DNA of 13,368 nt from Anaerolineae bacterium (GTDB lineage: Bacteria > Chloroflexota > Anaerolineae > B4-G1 > SLSP01), in the NCBI GenBank assembly GCA_016934645.1, contig JAFGSL010000294.1, positions 1-13,368 of the forward strand, given 5' to 3'. Both the position numbers and the translations under genes were made by a program. Below the pieces are notes generated by a model. The model was given only the letters and a program-made list of their open reading frames with translations, made no database searches and was not told the DNA's origin. Of this stretch, positions 1 to 7,880 are shown piece after piece (position 1 is the stretch's first letter; each line of letters starts with the position of its first letter).

Positions 1-2634
1 CGTCCCCAGAACACCCTCGCGCCCTACCAGAGGGATGGTCGCGCTCGCCACGATTCCGGCGGCTTTGTAAGCTTGACGCGCGTGTTCCTGCAAACGGGGA
101 TCATCGGCAGAAACCACCAGGGGACGCTGTGAAGCGATCACGTTCTGGGTCAATGGGTATTCCGCCAACGCAACCTTCTCGCCAATCCGTGCGCTGTCCG
201 CTTCAGACATGGGATACAATCCCACGCGCGTCATATAGTCGTCTTCTACCAAGAACATGCTGATCTGGCTGGCCTGCACCGCTTCGATCACGGCCGGGAG
301 CAAGGTTTTGACGGCGTCCTCGAAAGTCGTCGCCACCGTCAATGCCGAAACCGTCTCCTGGATAATCGTCATATCGACAACGGCGCTGCGCAGTTCTTCG
401 GCCTGTTCCGCCATCTCATCCAACAGGCGCTCACTCTCCATCTCAGCCAACTTGCGCGCCGTGATGTCGGTCGAGACACCGAACGTGCCGATGATGTGCC
501 CTTCTGCATCGCGCAACGGCATCTTCGAAGTAGAAACCCAGGTTTCGCGGCCATCGGGCCAGGTCTCCTTTTCTTCTACGTTTAGCAATGGCTCTCCGGT
601 CTTGATAATATGTTGCTCATCGGCAAACGCCTTCTCCGCGTGTTCCGGGGCAAAGTAATCAAAGTCCGTCTTGCCCAACACCACGGATGGATCGGCCACG
701 TCAAGCCAACGCGCGTTGGCAGTGCTGATGCGCAGGAAACGGCTCTCAAGATCCTTGAAGTAGACGTGATCGGGGACGTTGTCCAAAAGGGCGTGCAGGA
801 GGTGGCGCTCCATCGCCAGCGCCTCTTCCATCTCCTTGCGCTCGGTGATGTCACTTACCTGACGGATCAGATACCGTGGTTCGCCCCGCTCACCCGTGAG
901 GGCCTCACCGGTGAGGGTCTCGTCCGCGACAAGCGCCAGATTTTCCAGCGTAGGCAACGCTGTACCAGTGCACGTTAGCACAGCCAGTTCTCCCTGCCAT
1001 TGATCATGCTCCATCAACGCCGGTAGAATTTCTCTGCGCAGGCGAGTGTGGAGTGCCTCGGGATAGTAGGAGAAGAGGGACTGTCCAACCAAGGCCTGAG
1101 GATCCGTTTCACCCACCAGAGTGCAGAATGCAGGATTGACATAGGTCAGCGTTCCATCAAGCGTGGTAATAATGATACCCTGCCCGGAGGCAGCAATGAC
1201 CTGGCGGAAGGTATTGGCAGATTCGAGAAGCTGCGTATTGTGGATCGCGATGGCGATTTGACCGCACAGCCCTTCGAGCAGCAGTTGATCTTCCTGGGTC
1301 AAAGCGTTCGTGATGTTGCTCTGCACATCGAGAATACCAAGGATCTGATCGCGCAGTTTGATCGGCACTGCCAATTCCCCACGCGTGCCCGGCAGGAATG
1401 TGTTGGGGATCCAGTCAGGATCGCGCGTCACGTCAGGGGTCAACATTGGTCGCCCGGTGGATGCCGCCGCACCGACCACGCCGCGCCCCGTCGGCAAAGC
1501 GTGTCCTGCCGCCAGCATGCGCGCGCCGACCATCCCATAGCCAACCACCAGGCGCATCACCCGGGCGGATGCGTCGTAGCGGAAAATCTGTGCGTGATAA
1601 TACCCAAACCGTTCCTTCACCAGGGTCACGACGCGCTCAAAAAGATCATCCAGCGCGGTCGCGGCAGCGATTTCCTGGGCCACTTCGGTGCTGGTCTGCA
1701 CCTGGCGCCCACGGCGCTCCAGTGAAGTTTGGATCGCCTGTTCCATCTGCACCCGTTCGGTGATGTCGCTGGAAATGCCGAGGACTCTCCGCGCGACGCC
1801 ATCCGCGTCCACGAGCGGCAGTTTGGTCGTCTGCACCCACCGCCCCTGGCGGAGGATCGGACTTTCGGGGATAAACTTATCCTGGCGTGACTCCATCACT
1901 TCCAAATCCCCGCGTCTGATGGCCTCCACTTCCTCCGGGTCGGGGTTGAAGTCGGTGTCTGTTTTGCCAATGAGGTCCTCGACAGTCGTTCCGTAAGCAT
2001 CGGCGATCGCTTTGTTGGCGAGGATAAAGCGACCCTCTTGATCGCGCACGAAAAAGAAGTTGGGATTAAGATCAAGGGTTTGTTGTAGCAGCGTGTGATG
2101 TGTCTCCAGCGCGCGCTGTGCGGTCACGTCTCTGGAGAAACCGCGATAGCCCAGGATGCGCCCATCGGCATCCACCACCGGGCTGCCGGTCACATTGAGC
2201 AGCACCTCGCGACCATCTTTAGCAATGTGGCTGGCTTCAATCTGGAACTCGCGCCCTTCGGCAAGTAGCATGCGGAATGCTTCAGCGCCATCGCTCCCCG
2301 CCTCATCCTTGGGCGAATCTTCGCCTGGCAAGAGATCGAAGAACGTGCGCGTCAACATTTCGTCCGGGGTGTAACCCAACACATCGTGCACTCGCTCCGA
2401 GCAGTAAAGGTGGCTTCCCTCGGCATCCATCTCCCAGAATATGTCCGGGCTGAGCCGGGCCAGATCATAGAAGTGCAAAGCGGCGCGGGCTTCGTCGGAC
2501 TGTGACAACGACTCGGGCATGGCAACGATCTCGTCTGCAGAGGTGACCGCTATCGGAGCAGTCACTTCCTGGCGTGGCGAGACAGGTGAATGGACATCCC
2601 GCGTACCGCTCGGGTTTGATTTTTTACGACTCAT
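1..2634 (-). CDS. Soluble multi-PAS/GAF sensor protein, C-terminus beyond the left edge
   Basis: The reading frame is open from an ATG at 2632-2634 to the left edge (878 residues visible), so the 3' end is missing. No membrane helix or signal peptide is seen, so it is probably cytoplasmic. Approximate order: Ser/Pro-rich leader 1-50; PAS 55-170 (SPDIFWEMDAEG, ending RDVTAQRAL); PAS 178-298 (GKTDTDFN, ending SDITERVQ); GAF 313-470 (FGYYHAQIF, LAVPIKLRDQILGILDVQS); PAS 474-603 (GQGIIITTLDG, ending SDITERKEME); PAS 608-727 (VPDHVYFKD, GKTDFDYF, ending TDITARKLAE); a short coiled coil; a second GAF from about 750, cut at the edge. PAS-GAF chains of this kind usually precede a histidine kinase or another output domain, but none is visible here. 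The gene overlaps F by 11 bases and starts behind AAGGAG. It is the only non-membrane protein of the cluster and so the best visible candidate for a shared downstream transducer (inference). Confidence 0.93.
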   Translation of the reverse strand, partial: MSRKKSNPSGTRDVHSPVSPRQEVTAPIAVTSADEIVAMPESLSQSDEARAALHFYDLARLSPDIFWEMDAEGSHLYCSERVHDVLGYTPDEMLTRTFFDLLPGEDSPKDEAGSDGAEAFRMLLAEGREFQIEASHIAKDGREVLLNVTGSPVVDADGRILGYRGFSRDVTAQRALETHHTLLQQTLDLNPNFFFVRDQEGRFILANKAIADAYGTTVEDLIGKTDTDFNPDPEEVEAIRRGDLEVMESRQDKFIPESPILRQGRWVQTTKLPLVDADGVARRVLGISSDITERVQMEQAIQTSLERRGRQVQTSTEVAQEIAAATALDDLFERVVTLVKERFGYYHAQIFRYDASARVMRLVVGYGMVGARMLAAGHALPTGRGVVGAAASTGRPMLTPDVTRDPDWIPNTFLPGTRGELAVPIKLRDQILGILDVQSNITNALTQEDQLLLEGLCGQIAIAIHNTQLLESANTFRQVIAASGQGIIITTLDGTLTYVNPAFCTLVGETDPQALVGQSLFSYYPEALHTRLRREILPALMEHDQWQGELAVLTCTGTALPTLENLALVADETLTGEALTGERGEPRYLIRQVSDITERKEMEEALAMERHLLHALLDNVPDHVYFKDLESRFLRISTANARWLDVADPSVVLGKTDFDYFAPEHAEKAFADEQHIIKTGEPLLNVEEKETWPDGRETWVSTSKMPLRDAEGHIIGTFGVSTDITARKLAEMESERLLDEMAEQAEELRSAVVDMTIIQETVSALTVATTFEDAVKTLLPAVIEAVQASQISMFLVEDDYMTRVGLYPMSEADSARIGEKVALAEYPLTQNVIASQRPLVVSADDPRLQEHARQAYKAAGIVASATIPLVGREGVLGT
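889..918. repeat. 15-base tandem duplication inside a PAS domain of gene G
   Basis: Two adjacent 15-base units, 889-903 and 904-918, match at 13 of 15 positions (ctcacccgtgagggc and ctcaccggtgagggt). The second contains the perfect 12-base palindrome ctcaccggtgag. The repeat is in frame and encodes TLTGE-ALTGE at about residues 573-582 of gene G, in the loop before the last strands of the third PAS domain. It looks like slippage that lengthened a loop without breaking the frame. Confidence 0.75.
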
Positions 2635-4405
2635 CGTGCTCTTCTCCTTCGTCCATAGCGACGGCGGATGCGTCTGGTGTATCCGGGGACAGTGAAACTT
2701 CAGCGTCGTCGCTCAACATTAGACGCACATAGGTACGTGGGACCCCCAGAGCCTCTCCCAGGTTGCTTACCGCGGCCTTCAAGATCACTTCCATTTCGAC
2801 CGAGCGGCGAATGTCTTCCGTGATCTCGCGCGTGATACGCTCGCGCGCCTCGCGGCGTTGGGTCTCCTGATACAGTCGAGCGCTTTCCAAGGCCGCACCA
2901 AGCTGCTCGGTCAGTGTCTCAACCAACGCAATTTCATCCTCGCCCCAGGAGGGCTTGCTCAAACGCAACGCGCCAATACTGACGCCTTCACGGATCTGGA
3001 TGGGAACAGCCAGCGTAGAATTAGCCTCCTTGACGATGCGTCCGGTCTGCCGTGCTTGTTGCATAACGGCAGGTTTTTCGCCAAACGCCGGACGGATCAC
3101 ACCCGGCGCGTCGGAGAGAAAACGCAAGCCGCCTTCGGTACCTTCAACGCGCACCATATCTCGCCAAGCTTCACGGCTGACCGTGCCATACGCGCGGAGC
3201 TCTGCCGCCAGCGCTTCCTGGCTCTGTGCGAACAGTTGCGCGCTCTCAATCGCAATCGCAATCTGATCGGCCAGCAAGCGCATAACCTCAACCATCTGGT
3301 CCGTCAAGACATCGCTTTCCGTGCTATGTAAATCTAACGCGCCGACCAGGCGATCCCCGGCGACGAGCGGCAACACCAATTGAGATCGCGTGCGCGGGAA
3401 CGACGAGTTGGCAAACGCCACTGCATTCGGCCCAACATCCAGCGCCACACGCAACTCGCGACTCGTGATGACCACGCTGAGAAGGTCCGGCTCGTCAATT
3501 CCTACGCGGAAATGTTGTGCCAGCAACTGTTGTCCCTCAGGACTGCTCGTACCACGCAGGACAGCGAATTCCCGGTATTCATCCATGATAAAGAGACCGA
3601 CATGGTAGAACCCCGTCCGTTCGGAGATCATTTGCGGCATACGGGATAAAAGGTCATCAAGATCACGCAACGAGGCCGCAGCGCGACCAAGATCGATGGC
3701 AGTCAGCAACAACGTCGAGCGGGACTGCAAAGCCTGCGTACGAACCGCCACGCGTTCCTCCAGCGAAAGCCGGATCGCTTCCAGCTCGCTGTTGGCCTCC
3801 GCCTGCGCCTGCGCCGATCGCCGGGCGCGGGTGATAGCGTCCTGCATACTCTTTACTGCATAGCGCATGAAAACGCCAGTCAAAATCACAACAGTGAATA
3901 CGATCAGCCCATCCACAAGATCGACACCCGTGCTACCAGGAATCCAACCCTGATTCTCGGCATAGATCGCACCCGCAAACCCAATAAGCGACAATAGTGT
4001 AAACGCCACAGCGCTGCGCGGCCCGAGCAACAATGCGGCCAGCACAATTACCAATGGGTAAACATAGCTAGTGAAGCCGCCACTTAATCCCTCTTCAGTC
4101 CATGTCCAACTGATGACTACCCCCCACATCAACAGGAGAATGCTAACTGCCAAGCCAGTGGGAAACCTGCGGCGGACGAGAGGAAACGATGCCAACGTTC
4201 CTATGAAAATGATCACCGCGGCGATGACGGGTCCCATATCCGCAAATCGTTGGGGCAATCCATACAGTCCCACCATAACCCCGACCACAAGGACGGTCAT
4301 CACCGCGAAAGGCACCAGGATGGAAATAAGCAATCGCGTGCGGCGCGTCAGTTCGTCGTCTTCAAATGTCGGCAATGTGAAGTAGTTTTTGATCCACTTA
4401 AACAT
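2624..4405 (-). CDS. Membrane GAF-GAF sensor without output domain (paralogue F)
   Basis: 593 residues. A cytoplasmic N-terminus (MFKWIKNYFTLPTFEDDE) is followed by about six membrane helices (residues 27-49, 57-77, 83-101, 112-128, 132-149, 162-182). A coiled coil spans about 185-230. The primary GAF is at about 232-392 (TGFYHVGLF, STESDVLTDQ, LADQIAIAIESAQLF). A shortened second GAF lies at about 402-512 (LAVPIQIREGVSIGALRLS), and a tail at 515-565 is followed by a very acidic end (MDEGEEHDES). Compared with C-E, the primary GAF has lost the RLRVG..G.VG.V segment, which is replaced around residues 300-315 (IDEPDLLSVVI), and reads FPRTRSQLVLPL in place of LPETRSE.ALPL. This may mean a changed ligand or none. 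The gene starts 12 bases after E behind GAGGG and overlaps G by 11 bases. The fold assignment is solid; the ligand and partner are unknown. Confidence 0.95.
   Translation of the reverse strand: MFKWIKNYFTLPTFEDDELTRRTRLLISILVPFAVMTVLVVGVMVGLYGLPQRFADMGPVIAAVIIFIGTLASFPLVRRRFPTGLAVSILLLMWGVVISWTWTEEGLSGGFTSYVYPLVIVLAALLLGPRSAVAFTLLSLIGFAGAIYAENQGWIPGSTGVDLVDGLIVFTVVILTGVFMRYAVKSMQDAITRARRSAQAQAEANSELEAIRLSLEERVAVRTQALQSRSTLLLTAIDLGRAAASLRDLDDLLSRMPQMISERTGFYHVGLFIMDEYREFAVLRGTSSPEGQQLLAQHFRVGIDEPDLLSVVITSRELRVALDVGPNAVAFANSSFPRTRSQLVLPLVAGDRLVGALDLHSTESDVLTDQMVEVMRLLADQIAIAIESAQLFAQSQEALAAELRAYGTVSREAWRDMVRVEGTEGGLRFLSDAPGVIRPAFGEKPAVMQQARQTGRIVKEANSTLAVPIQIREGVSIGALRLSKPSWGEDEIALVETLTEQLGAALESARLYQETQRREARERITREITEDIRRSVEMEVILKAAVSNLGEALGVPRTYVRLMLSDDAEVSLSPDTPDASAVAMDEGEEHDES
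2644..2649 (-). promoter_or_regulatory. Ribosome binding site of gene G
   Basis: AAGGAG on the minus strand lies 9 bases before the ATG at 2632-2634, inside the last codons of gene F. It supports this start although the two genes overlap by 11 bases, and it points to translational coupling. Confidence 0.75.
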
Positions 4406-4410
4406 AGTAT

Positions 4411-4415
4411 CCCTC
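4411..4415 (-). promoter_or_regulatory. Ribosome binding site of gene F
   Basis: GAGGG on the minus strand lies 5 bases before the F start codon, in the 12-base gap after the stop codon of E. Confidence 0.65.
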
Positions 4416-4417
4416 TT

Positions 4418-6145
4418 CTATCGCTCCCCACCCTTAATCCCCCCACCAGTGGGGGTCCCCGTTTGGGGGGACACAGGGAAGGCCTCTGAAGACGCTTCTT
4501 CGATCCACACTTCGGCTTCGGTGAGGTTCAGCGAAGTCCGTAGTTGGTGGATCGCCGTTTGCAACACGGTGTTGACCTCCAATGAACGCCGCATTTCTGC
4601 TGTGATCTCGCGTGCTAATTGCTCGCGAGCAGCACGCCGTTGGGTGTCCTCGTAAAGCTGCGCGCCTTCGAGAGCCGTACTCAATTGCTCGGTCAACGTT
4701 TGCAGCAGACTGATGTCCTCCTCGGACCACGCTGTGCCGTCAGGTTTGCGTCCATCAATGACGCCAATCACTTGATCGCGCACCTGGATAGGGATTGCCA
4801 GCGAATCGCCTTCGCCGGCCACTTGGCCGGTCTGAGCCGCTGTCTTCATCTGCGGCTCCCAGGCCGTGAAAGGTGCAACGCCGTCCTCATTGCTGGCAAA
4901 AGCCATATCAGGGCGCGTGCGGAGCAAATCCTGCCATGTTTCGCGCGCCATTTGCCCGTAGGCGCGCCTTTCGGCAGTGAGGCTCTCCTCAACCTGGCGC
5001 AACAAGCGTGCATTGTTCACAGCTACCGACACTTGATCGGCCAACGCCTGTAACACGTTCACATCCTCGTCGGTAAAAGCGTCCGCTGCAGTGCTCTGCA
5101 CGTCGAGCACGCCGATGACCTCACGGCGCACGCGCAGCGGCAAGGCCATTTCGGAGCGTGTTTCGGGCAAGTCAGGATTTGCGAAGTAGACTGCATCTGC
5201 ACCGACGTCTTGCGCGATGCGGTATTGCCCATGAGCGGCTACCGCCCCCACGATACCTTCTGCACCAACGCGTAAGCGATGCTGGCGTTGCAGCATACGC
5301 TGCCCACCTTCACTGGAAGCCGCCTGCAACACGGCCCACTGCCTATCATCGTCCAGCAGGAAGAAGCCCGTGTGATAAAATCCAAACTGTCGGCTGATGA
5401 TCATAGTGGCTTGCCGCAACAGCATCAGGGGATCACGTTCCGCTGCCGCAACCTCGGCAGCAATCGCTGTGGCAGCACCCAAGTAGCCTGCGCGGCGATT
5501 CAGCTCTTGGGCGCGCTCCTCAGCCAGCCTCTCGATCTGTGCTCGCTGCTGCTCCGATTCTTCGGCGTAACGCCGCGCGTGATTCAGCGCTATATTTAGG
5601 CTGCGCAGAGCCAGGTTGAGCGGTGCAACTGCCATCGCCAGACCCAGAGTAAGCATCACCCAGTTGGCCGACTGTGGTGAAGGGAAAATATTGGGCAATG
5701 GATAACCTGATTCAGCCGCGACGAACACCAGCAATGAGGTAAGACTGCTCAGTGCAGCAACAATGAGAGCGACCCGCTGTCCCAAGATCAGGCCGGCAAT
5801 CACGGTGATGCTTACCAAGGCAACACCAGAGAAACTGCGCTGACCAGAAAGCTGAAAAATGACGCTGACAGGAAGCCACGTGCCAATGATAAATACCAGC
5901 CCAGCTGCCCGGACATATCCACGCTGAGTCAATAGCTTAGCCACAATGACAATGACGAAGATGAGCGCGACAGCAATGCCGCTACCCAGTTTTTCGGCGA
6001 AAACGAAGAGGGTGGCCAGCATACCAAGTATGTCCGCCACAAACAGGCTCAATAACAGCGGGTTGAGCAGCGAAGCGATGCGTGTCTTCTCCTCATCGCC
6101 GGGAAAGACGGGGTCCGCAAGAAACTGCTTAATCCTGTTCCACAT
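4418..6145 (-). CDS. Membrane GAF-GAF sensor without output domain (paralogue E)
   Basis: 575 residues from the ATG at 6143-6145. A longer frame opens at 6271, but the downstream ATG is preferred: it gives the N-terminus MWNRIKQFLADPVFPGDEEK, which matches C and D, and AAGGA lies 7 bases upstream. About six membrane helices (27-48, 54-72, 78-99, 106-121, 124-144, 161-181) precede a Glu/Arg/Gln-rich coiled coil (185-222). The primary GAF is at about 225-382 (FGFYHTGFFLLDD, VGAEGIVGAV, NPDLPETRSEMALPL, VIGVLDVQSTAADAF). A shortened GAF spans 393-500 (LAIPIQVRDQVIGVIDGRKPDG), and the tail 504-549 diverges from those of A-D. The last 17 or so residues (PQTGTPTGGGIKGGER) have no counterpart in the paralogues; a hairpin repeat encodes them. 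The gene overlaps D by 17 bases. It is a probable inner-membrane sensor; signal and output partner are unknown. Confidence 0.95.
   Translation of the reverse strand: MWNRIKQFLADPVFPGDEEKTRIASLLNPLLLSLFVADILGMLATLFVFAEKLGSGIAVALIFVIVIVAKLLTQRGYVRAAGLVFIIGTWLPVSVIFQLSGQRSFSGVALVSITVIAGLILGQRVALIVAALSSLTSLLVFVAAESGYPLPNIFPSPQSANWVMLTLGLAMAVAPLNLALRSLNIALNHARRYAEESEQQRAQIERLAEERAQELNRRAGYLGAATAIAAEVAAAERDPLMLLRQATMIISRQFGFYHTGFFLLDDDRQWAVLQAASSEGGQRMLQRQHRLRVGAEGIVGAVAAHGQYRIAQDVGADAVYFANPDLPETRSEMALPLRVRREVIGVLDVQSTAADAFTDEDVNVLQALADQVSVAVNNARLLRQVEESLTAERRAYGQMARETWQDLLRTRPDMAFASNEDGVAPFTAWEPQMKTAAQTGQVAGEGDSLAIPIQVRDQVIGVIDGRKPDGTAWSEEDISLLQTLTEQLSTALEGAQLYEDTQRRAAREQLAREITAEMRRSLEVNTVLQTAIHQLRTSLNLTEAEVWIEEASSEAFPVSPQTGTPTGGGIKGGER
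4431..4478. repeat. G/C-rich double-hairpin element at the 3' end of gene E
   Basis: Two adjacent inverted repeats are visible. One pairs cccccac (4440-4446) with gtggggg (4449-4455); the other pairs tcccc (4456-4460) with gggga (4467-4471). The homopolymer-rich composition is unlike the flanking coding DNA. It supplies the last codons of E and ends just before its stop codon. It resembles short dispersed palindromic (REP- or MITE-like) elements that begin CCCTTAATCCCCCC and are common in some bacterial genomes; that family link comes from memory. No T-run follows on the minus strand, so it is not a standard terminator. Confidence 0.6.
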
Positions 6146-7859
6146 CCTCGTATCCTTTCTCGGTGGGCTGAACAGTATCTTCATCCGGCGCGCCCAAACG
6201 CACGACCAGACGCTCCAGTTGTAGGGCTTGGCGGATTTCGTCGGCTGCCGTCTTGAGCACGGCCTCCACATTCAGCGTCTCACGGATGCGTCCGGTCACC
6301 TCACCGACCGTGCGCTCACGGGCCGCGCGGCGCTGGGTATCGCGGTAAAGGCGCGCGCGTTCTACTGCCGCATTCAGTTGCTCGACCAACGTTTGCGTCA
6401 TCGCCACCTCTTCCACCGTCCAACCCTGAGCCTTGTACCCATCCAACACGCCAATCACCTGTCCCCCAACTTCGAGGGGGATGGCCAATCGCGTTCGATC
6501 TTGTTCGCTCACAACCGTCTTCGCGCTTTGCATCGCCGTTTCCATCTCCGGGAGCCAGGCATCCCAGGTTGAAGAAATACCTTGCGCGGTACTGAGATAG
6601 CCCAATTCTCCCTCTCCGCCTAACAAGCGTGCCCACATCTCACGGGATAACTCTCCACGGGCAAGCCGTTCTGCTTCGATGCTCTCCTGAGCCTGAAGGA
6701 AAAGCTGCGCGTTACTCATGGCGAGTGCGATCTGGTCGGCCAGTGATTGCAGGACCTTCGCATCCTCATCACCAAAGGCATTTGGCTCTTTACTCTGGAC
6801 ATCCAACGCTCCGATGATCTGGTCGTGGACGCGAAGTGGCAGCGTTACCGCAGAACGCGTCTCCGGCAAATCCGGGTTGTTGAAAAAAATCGCGTCCTCG
6901 CTGATATCCAGGGTGATGCGAGCTTTACCGCGACTTGTGACGTAACCGACTGTACCTTGCTGTCCCACACGCAATTTGTGCCCACGCGCCAACATGCGTT
7001 GCCCACCTTCACTCGAGGCAGCTTGCAAGATAGCCCATTCACCCGTCGAATCCAGCAAAAACGCCCCCGCGTGATAGAAACCGAATTGCTCGCTGATAAG
7101 ACGAACCACATTCGTGAGCAGCATTTGCGGTTCTTGTACAGTCGCCACATCCCGGGCAACCGAAACCGTGGCCTCCAGATAACGCGCCCGGCGTTCCAAT
7201 TCTGATGTCTGCTGAACAAGCGCATCACGGCTAGCCTGCAATTCAATATTGCTCGCGCGCAATGCATCGGCATTGCGTCGCGCGTGCTCAAAGCCCGTCG
7301 AGATACTGCGCACGGCGATGTGCATCACAGCCGCTGCCAGCCCTACCGTCATAATCAACACTGCCAAATCAACAAACCGAACTTGCGGCGGAAGGACTAG
7401 GGAAATCGCCCCGCTCACTTCAGCGTAATAGAATCCCACCACTGCTAACGCACTCAGCGCACCAAAAATGATCACGCCCCAGGTACTCAAAAGTAAACCA
7501 GCGAGCGCCACCACCAAAAAGTAACCAGTGATGCTGGAACCACGTAGACCAGTTCCCGAAAAATATACCAACACTGTGATACTTATCCACAAGACGAACG
7601 ATAACAACGTTCCTACGATCTGCGTGCGTCCCTGGCGTACGTTCCACCACAACCAGCCAATGATCACGCACAAAACAACACCAAAAGCCAGGTTGAATAT
7701 CCATTCAGCGGGTTCCACAACGAGCATTCCCGCCGAGCCGACAAAGGTGGTCAGGAAAAGCACTACCAGGATGATGTTGAGCAAGACGGCCATGCGCGTC
7801 TTTTCTTCATTATCCTCAAAAACCGGAGGTGCAATAAACTTTATGATTTTGTCCCACAT
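6129..7859 (-). CDS. Membrane GAF-GAF sensor without output domain (paralogue D)
   Basis: 576 residues. The N-terminus MWDKIIKFIAPPVFEDNEEK is followed by about six membrane helices (24-47, 52-72, 80-100, 110-124, 127-145, 162-184). A long helical linker with coiled-coil character spans about 188-228. The primary GAF is at 230-388 (FGFYHAGAFLLD, ASSEGGQRMLARGHKLRVG, NPDLPETRSAVTLPL, IIGALDVQSKEPNAF). A shortened second GAF spans 400-506 (LAIPLEVGGQVIGVLDGYK, ARLYRDTQRRAARE), and the conserved tail is 513-556 (GRIRETLNVEAVLKTA). It starts 21 bases after C behind AGGAAAGGG, and its last 17 bases overlap the start of E. GAF domains bind small molecules or mediate dimerisation. The chromophore cysteine of phytochrome-like GAFs is not apparent, so bilin binding is unlikely. 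No enzymatic domain is present. Confidence 0.95.
   Translation of the reverse strand: MWDKIIKFIAPPVFEDNEEKTRMAVLLNIILVVLFLTTFVGSAGMLVVEPAEWIFNLAFGVVLCVIIGWLWWNVRQGRTQIVGTLLSFVLWISITVLVYFSGTGLRGSSITGYFLVVALAGLLLSTWGVIIFGALSALAVVGFYYAEVSGAISLVLPPQVRFVDLAVLIMTVGLAAAVMHIAVRSISTGFEHARRNADALRASNIELQASRDALVQQTSELERRARYLEATVSVARDVATVQEPQMLLTNVVRLISEQFGFYHAGAFLLDSTGEWAILQAASSEGGQRMLARGHKLRVGQQGTVGYVTSRGKARITLDISEDAIFFNNPDLPETRSAVTLPLRVHDQIIGALDVQSKEPNAFGDEDAKVLQSLADQIALAMSNAQLFLQAQESIEAERLARGELSREMWARLLGGEGELGYLSTAQGISSTWDAWLPEMETAMQSAKTVVSEQDRTRLAIPLEVGGQVIGVLDGYKAQGWTVEEVAMTQTLVEQLNAAVERARLYRDTQRRAARERTVGEVTGRIRETLNVEAVLKTAADEIRQALQLERLVVRLGAPDEDTVQPTEKGYEDVEQD
6153..6157 (-). promoter_or_regulatory. 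Ribosome binding site that fixes the start of gene E
   Basis: AAGGA on the minus strand lies 7 bases before the ATG at 6143-6145, inside the end of gene D. It favours this start over the upstream ATG at 6271. Confidence 0.7.
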
Positions 7860-7866
7860 TTCGACA

Positions 7867-7875
7867 CCCTTTCCT
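7867..7875 (-). promoter_or_regulatory. Ribosome binding site of gene D
   Basis: AGGAAAGGG on the minus strand lies 7 bases before the D start codon and fills much of the 21-base gap after the C stop codon. Confidence 0.65.
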
Positions 7876-7880
7876 AAGCC

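Noticed and set aside
1048..1725. A 225-residue plus-strand open frame
   Set aside because: It lies opposite the GAF and PAS coding sequence of gene G. Its translation has no recognisable domain, while the minus strand encodes continuous conserved domains, so it is a shadow of G.
4431..4478. Rho-independent terminator between E and F
   Set aside because: Hairpins are present but no T-run follows on the minus strand, the element lies inside coding sequence, and F starts closely downstream.
6146..6271. A longer version of gene E starting at 6271
   Set aside because: The extra 42 residues overlap gene D heavily and are low-complexity Arg/Ser/Trp-rich sequence. The ATG at 6143-6145 has a good ribosome binding site and gives the N-terminus shared with C and D.
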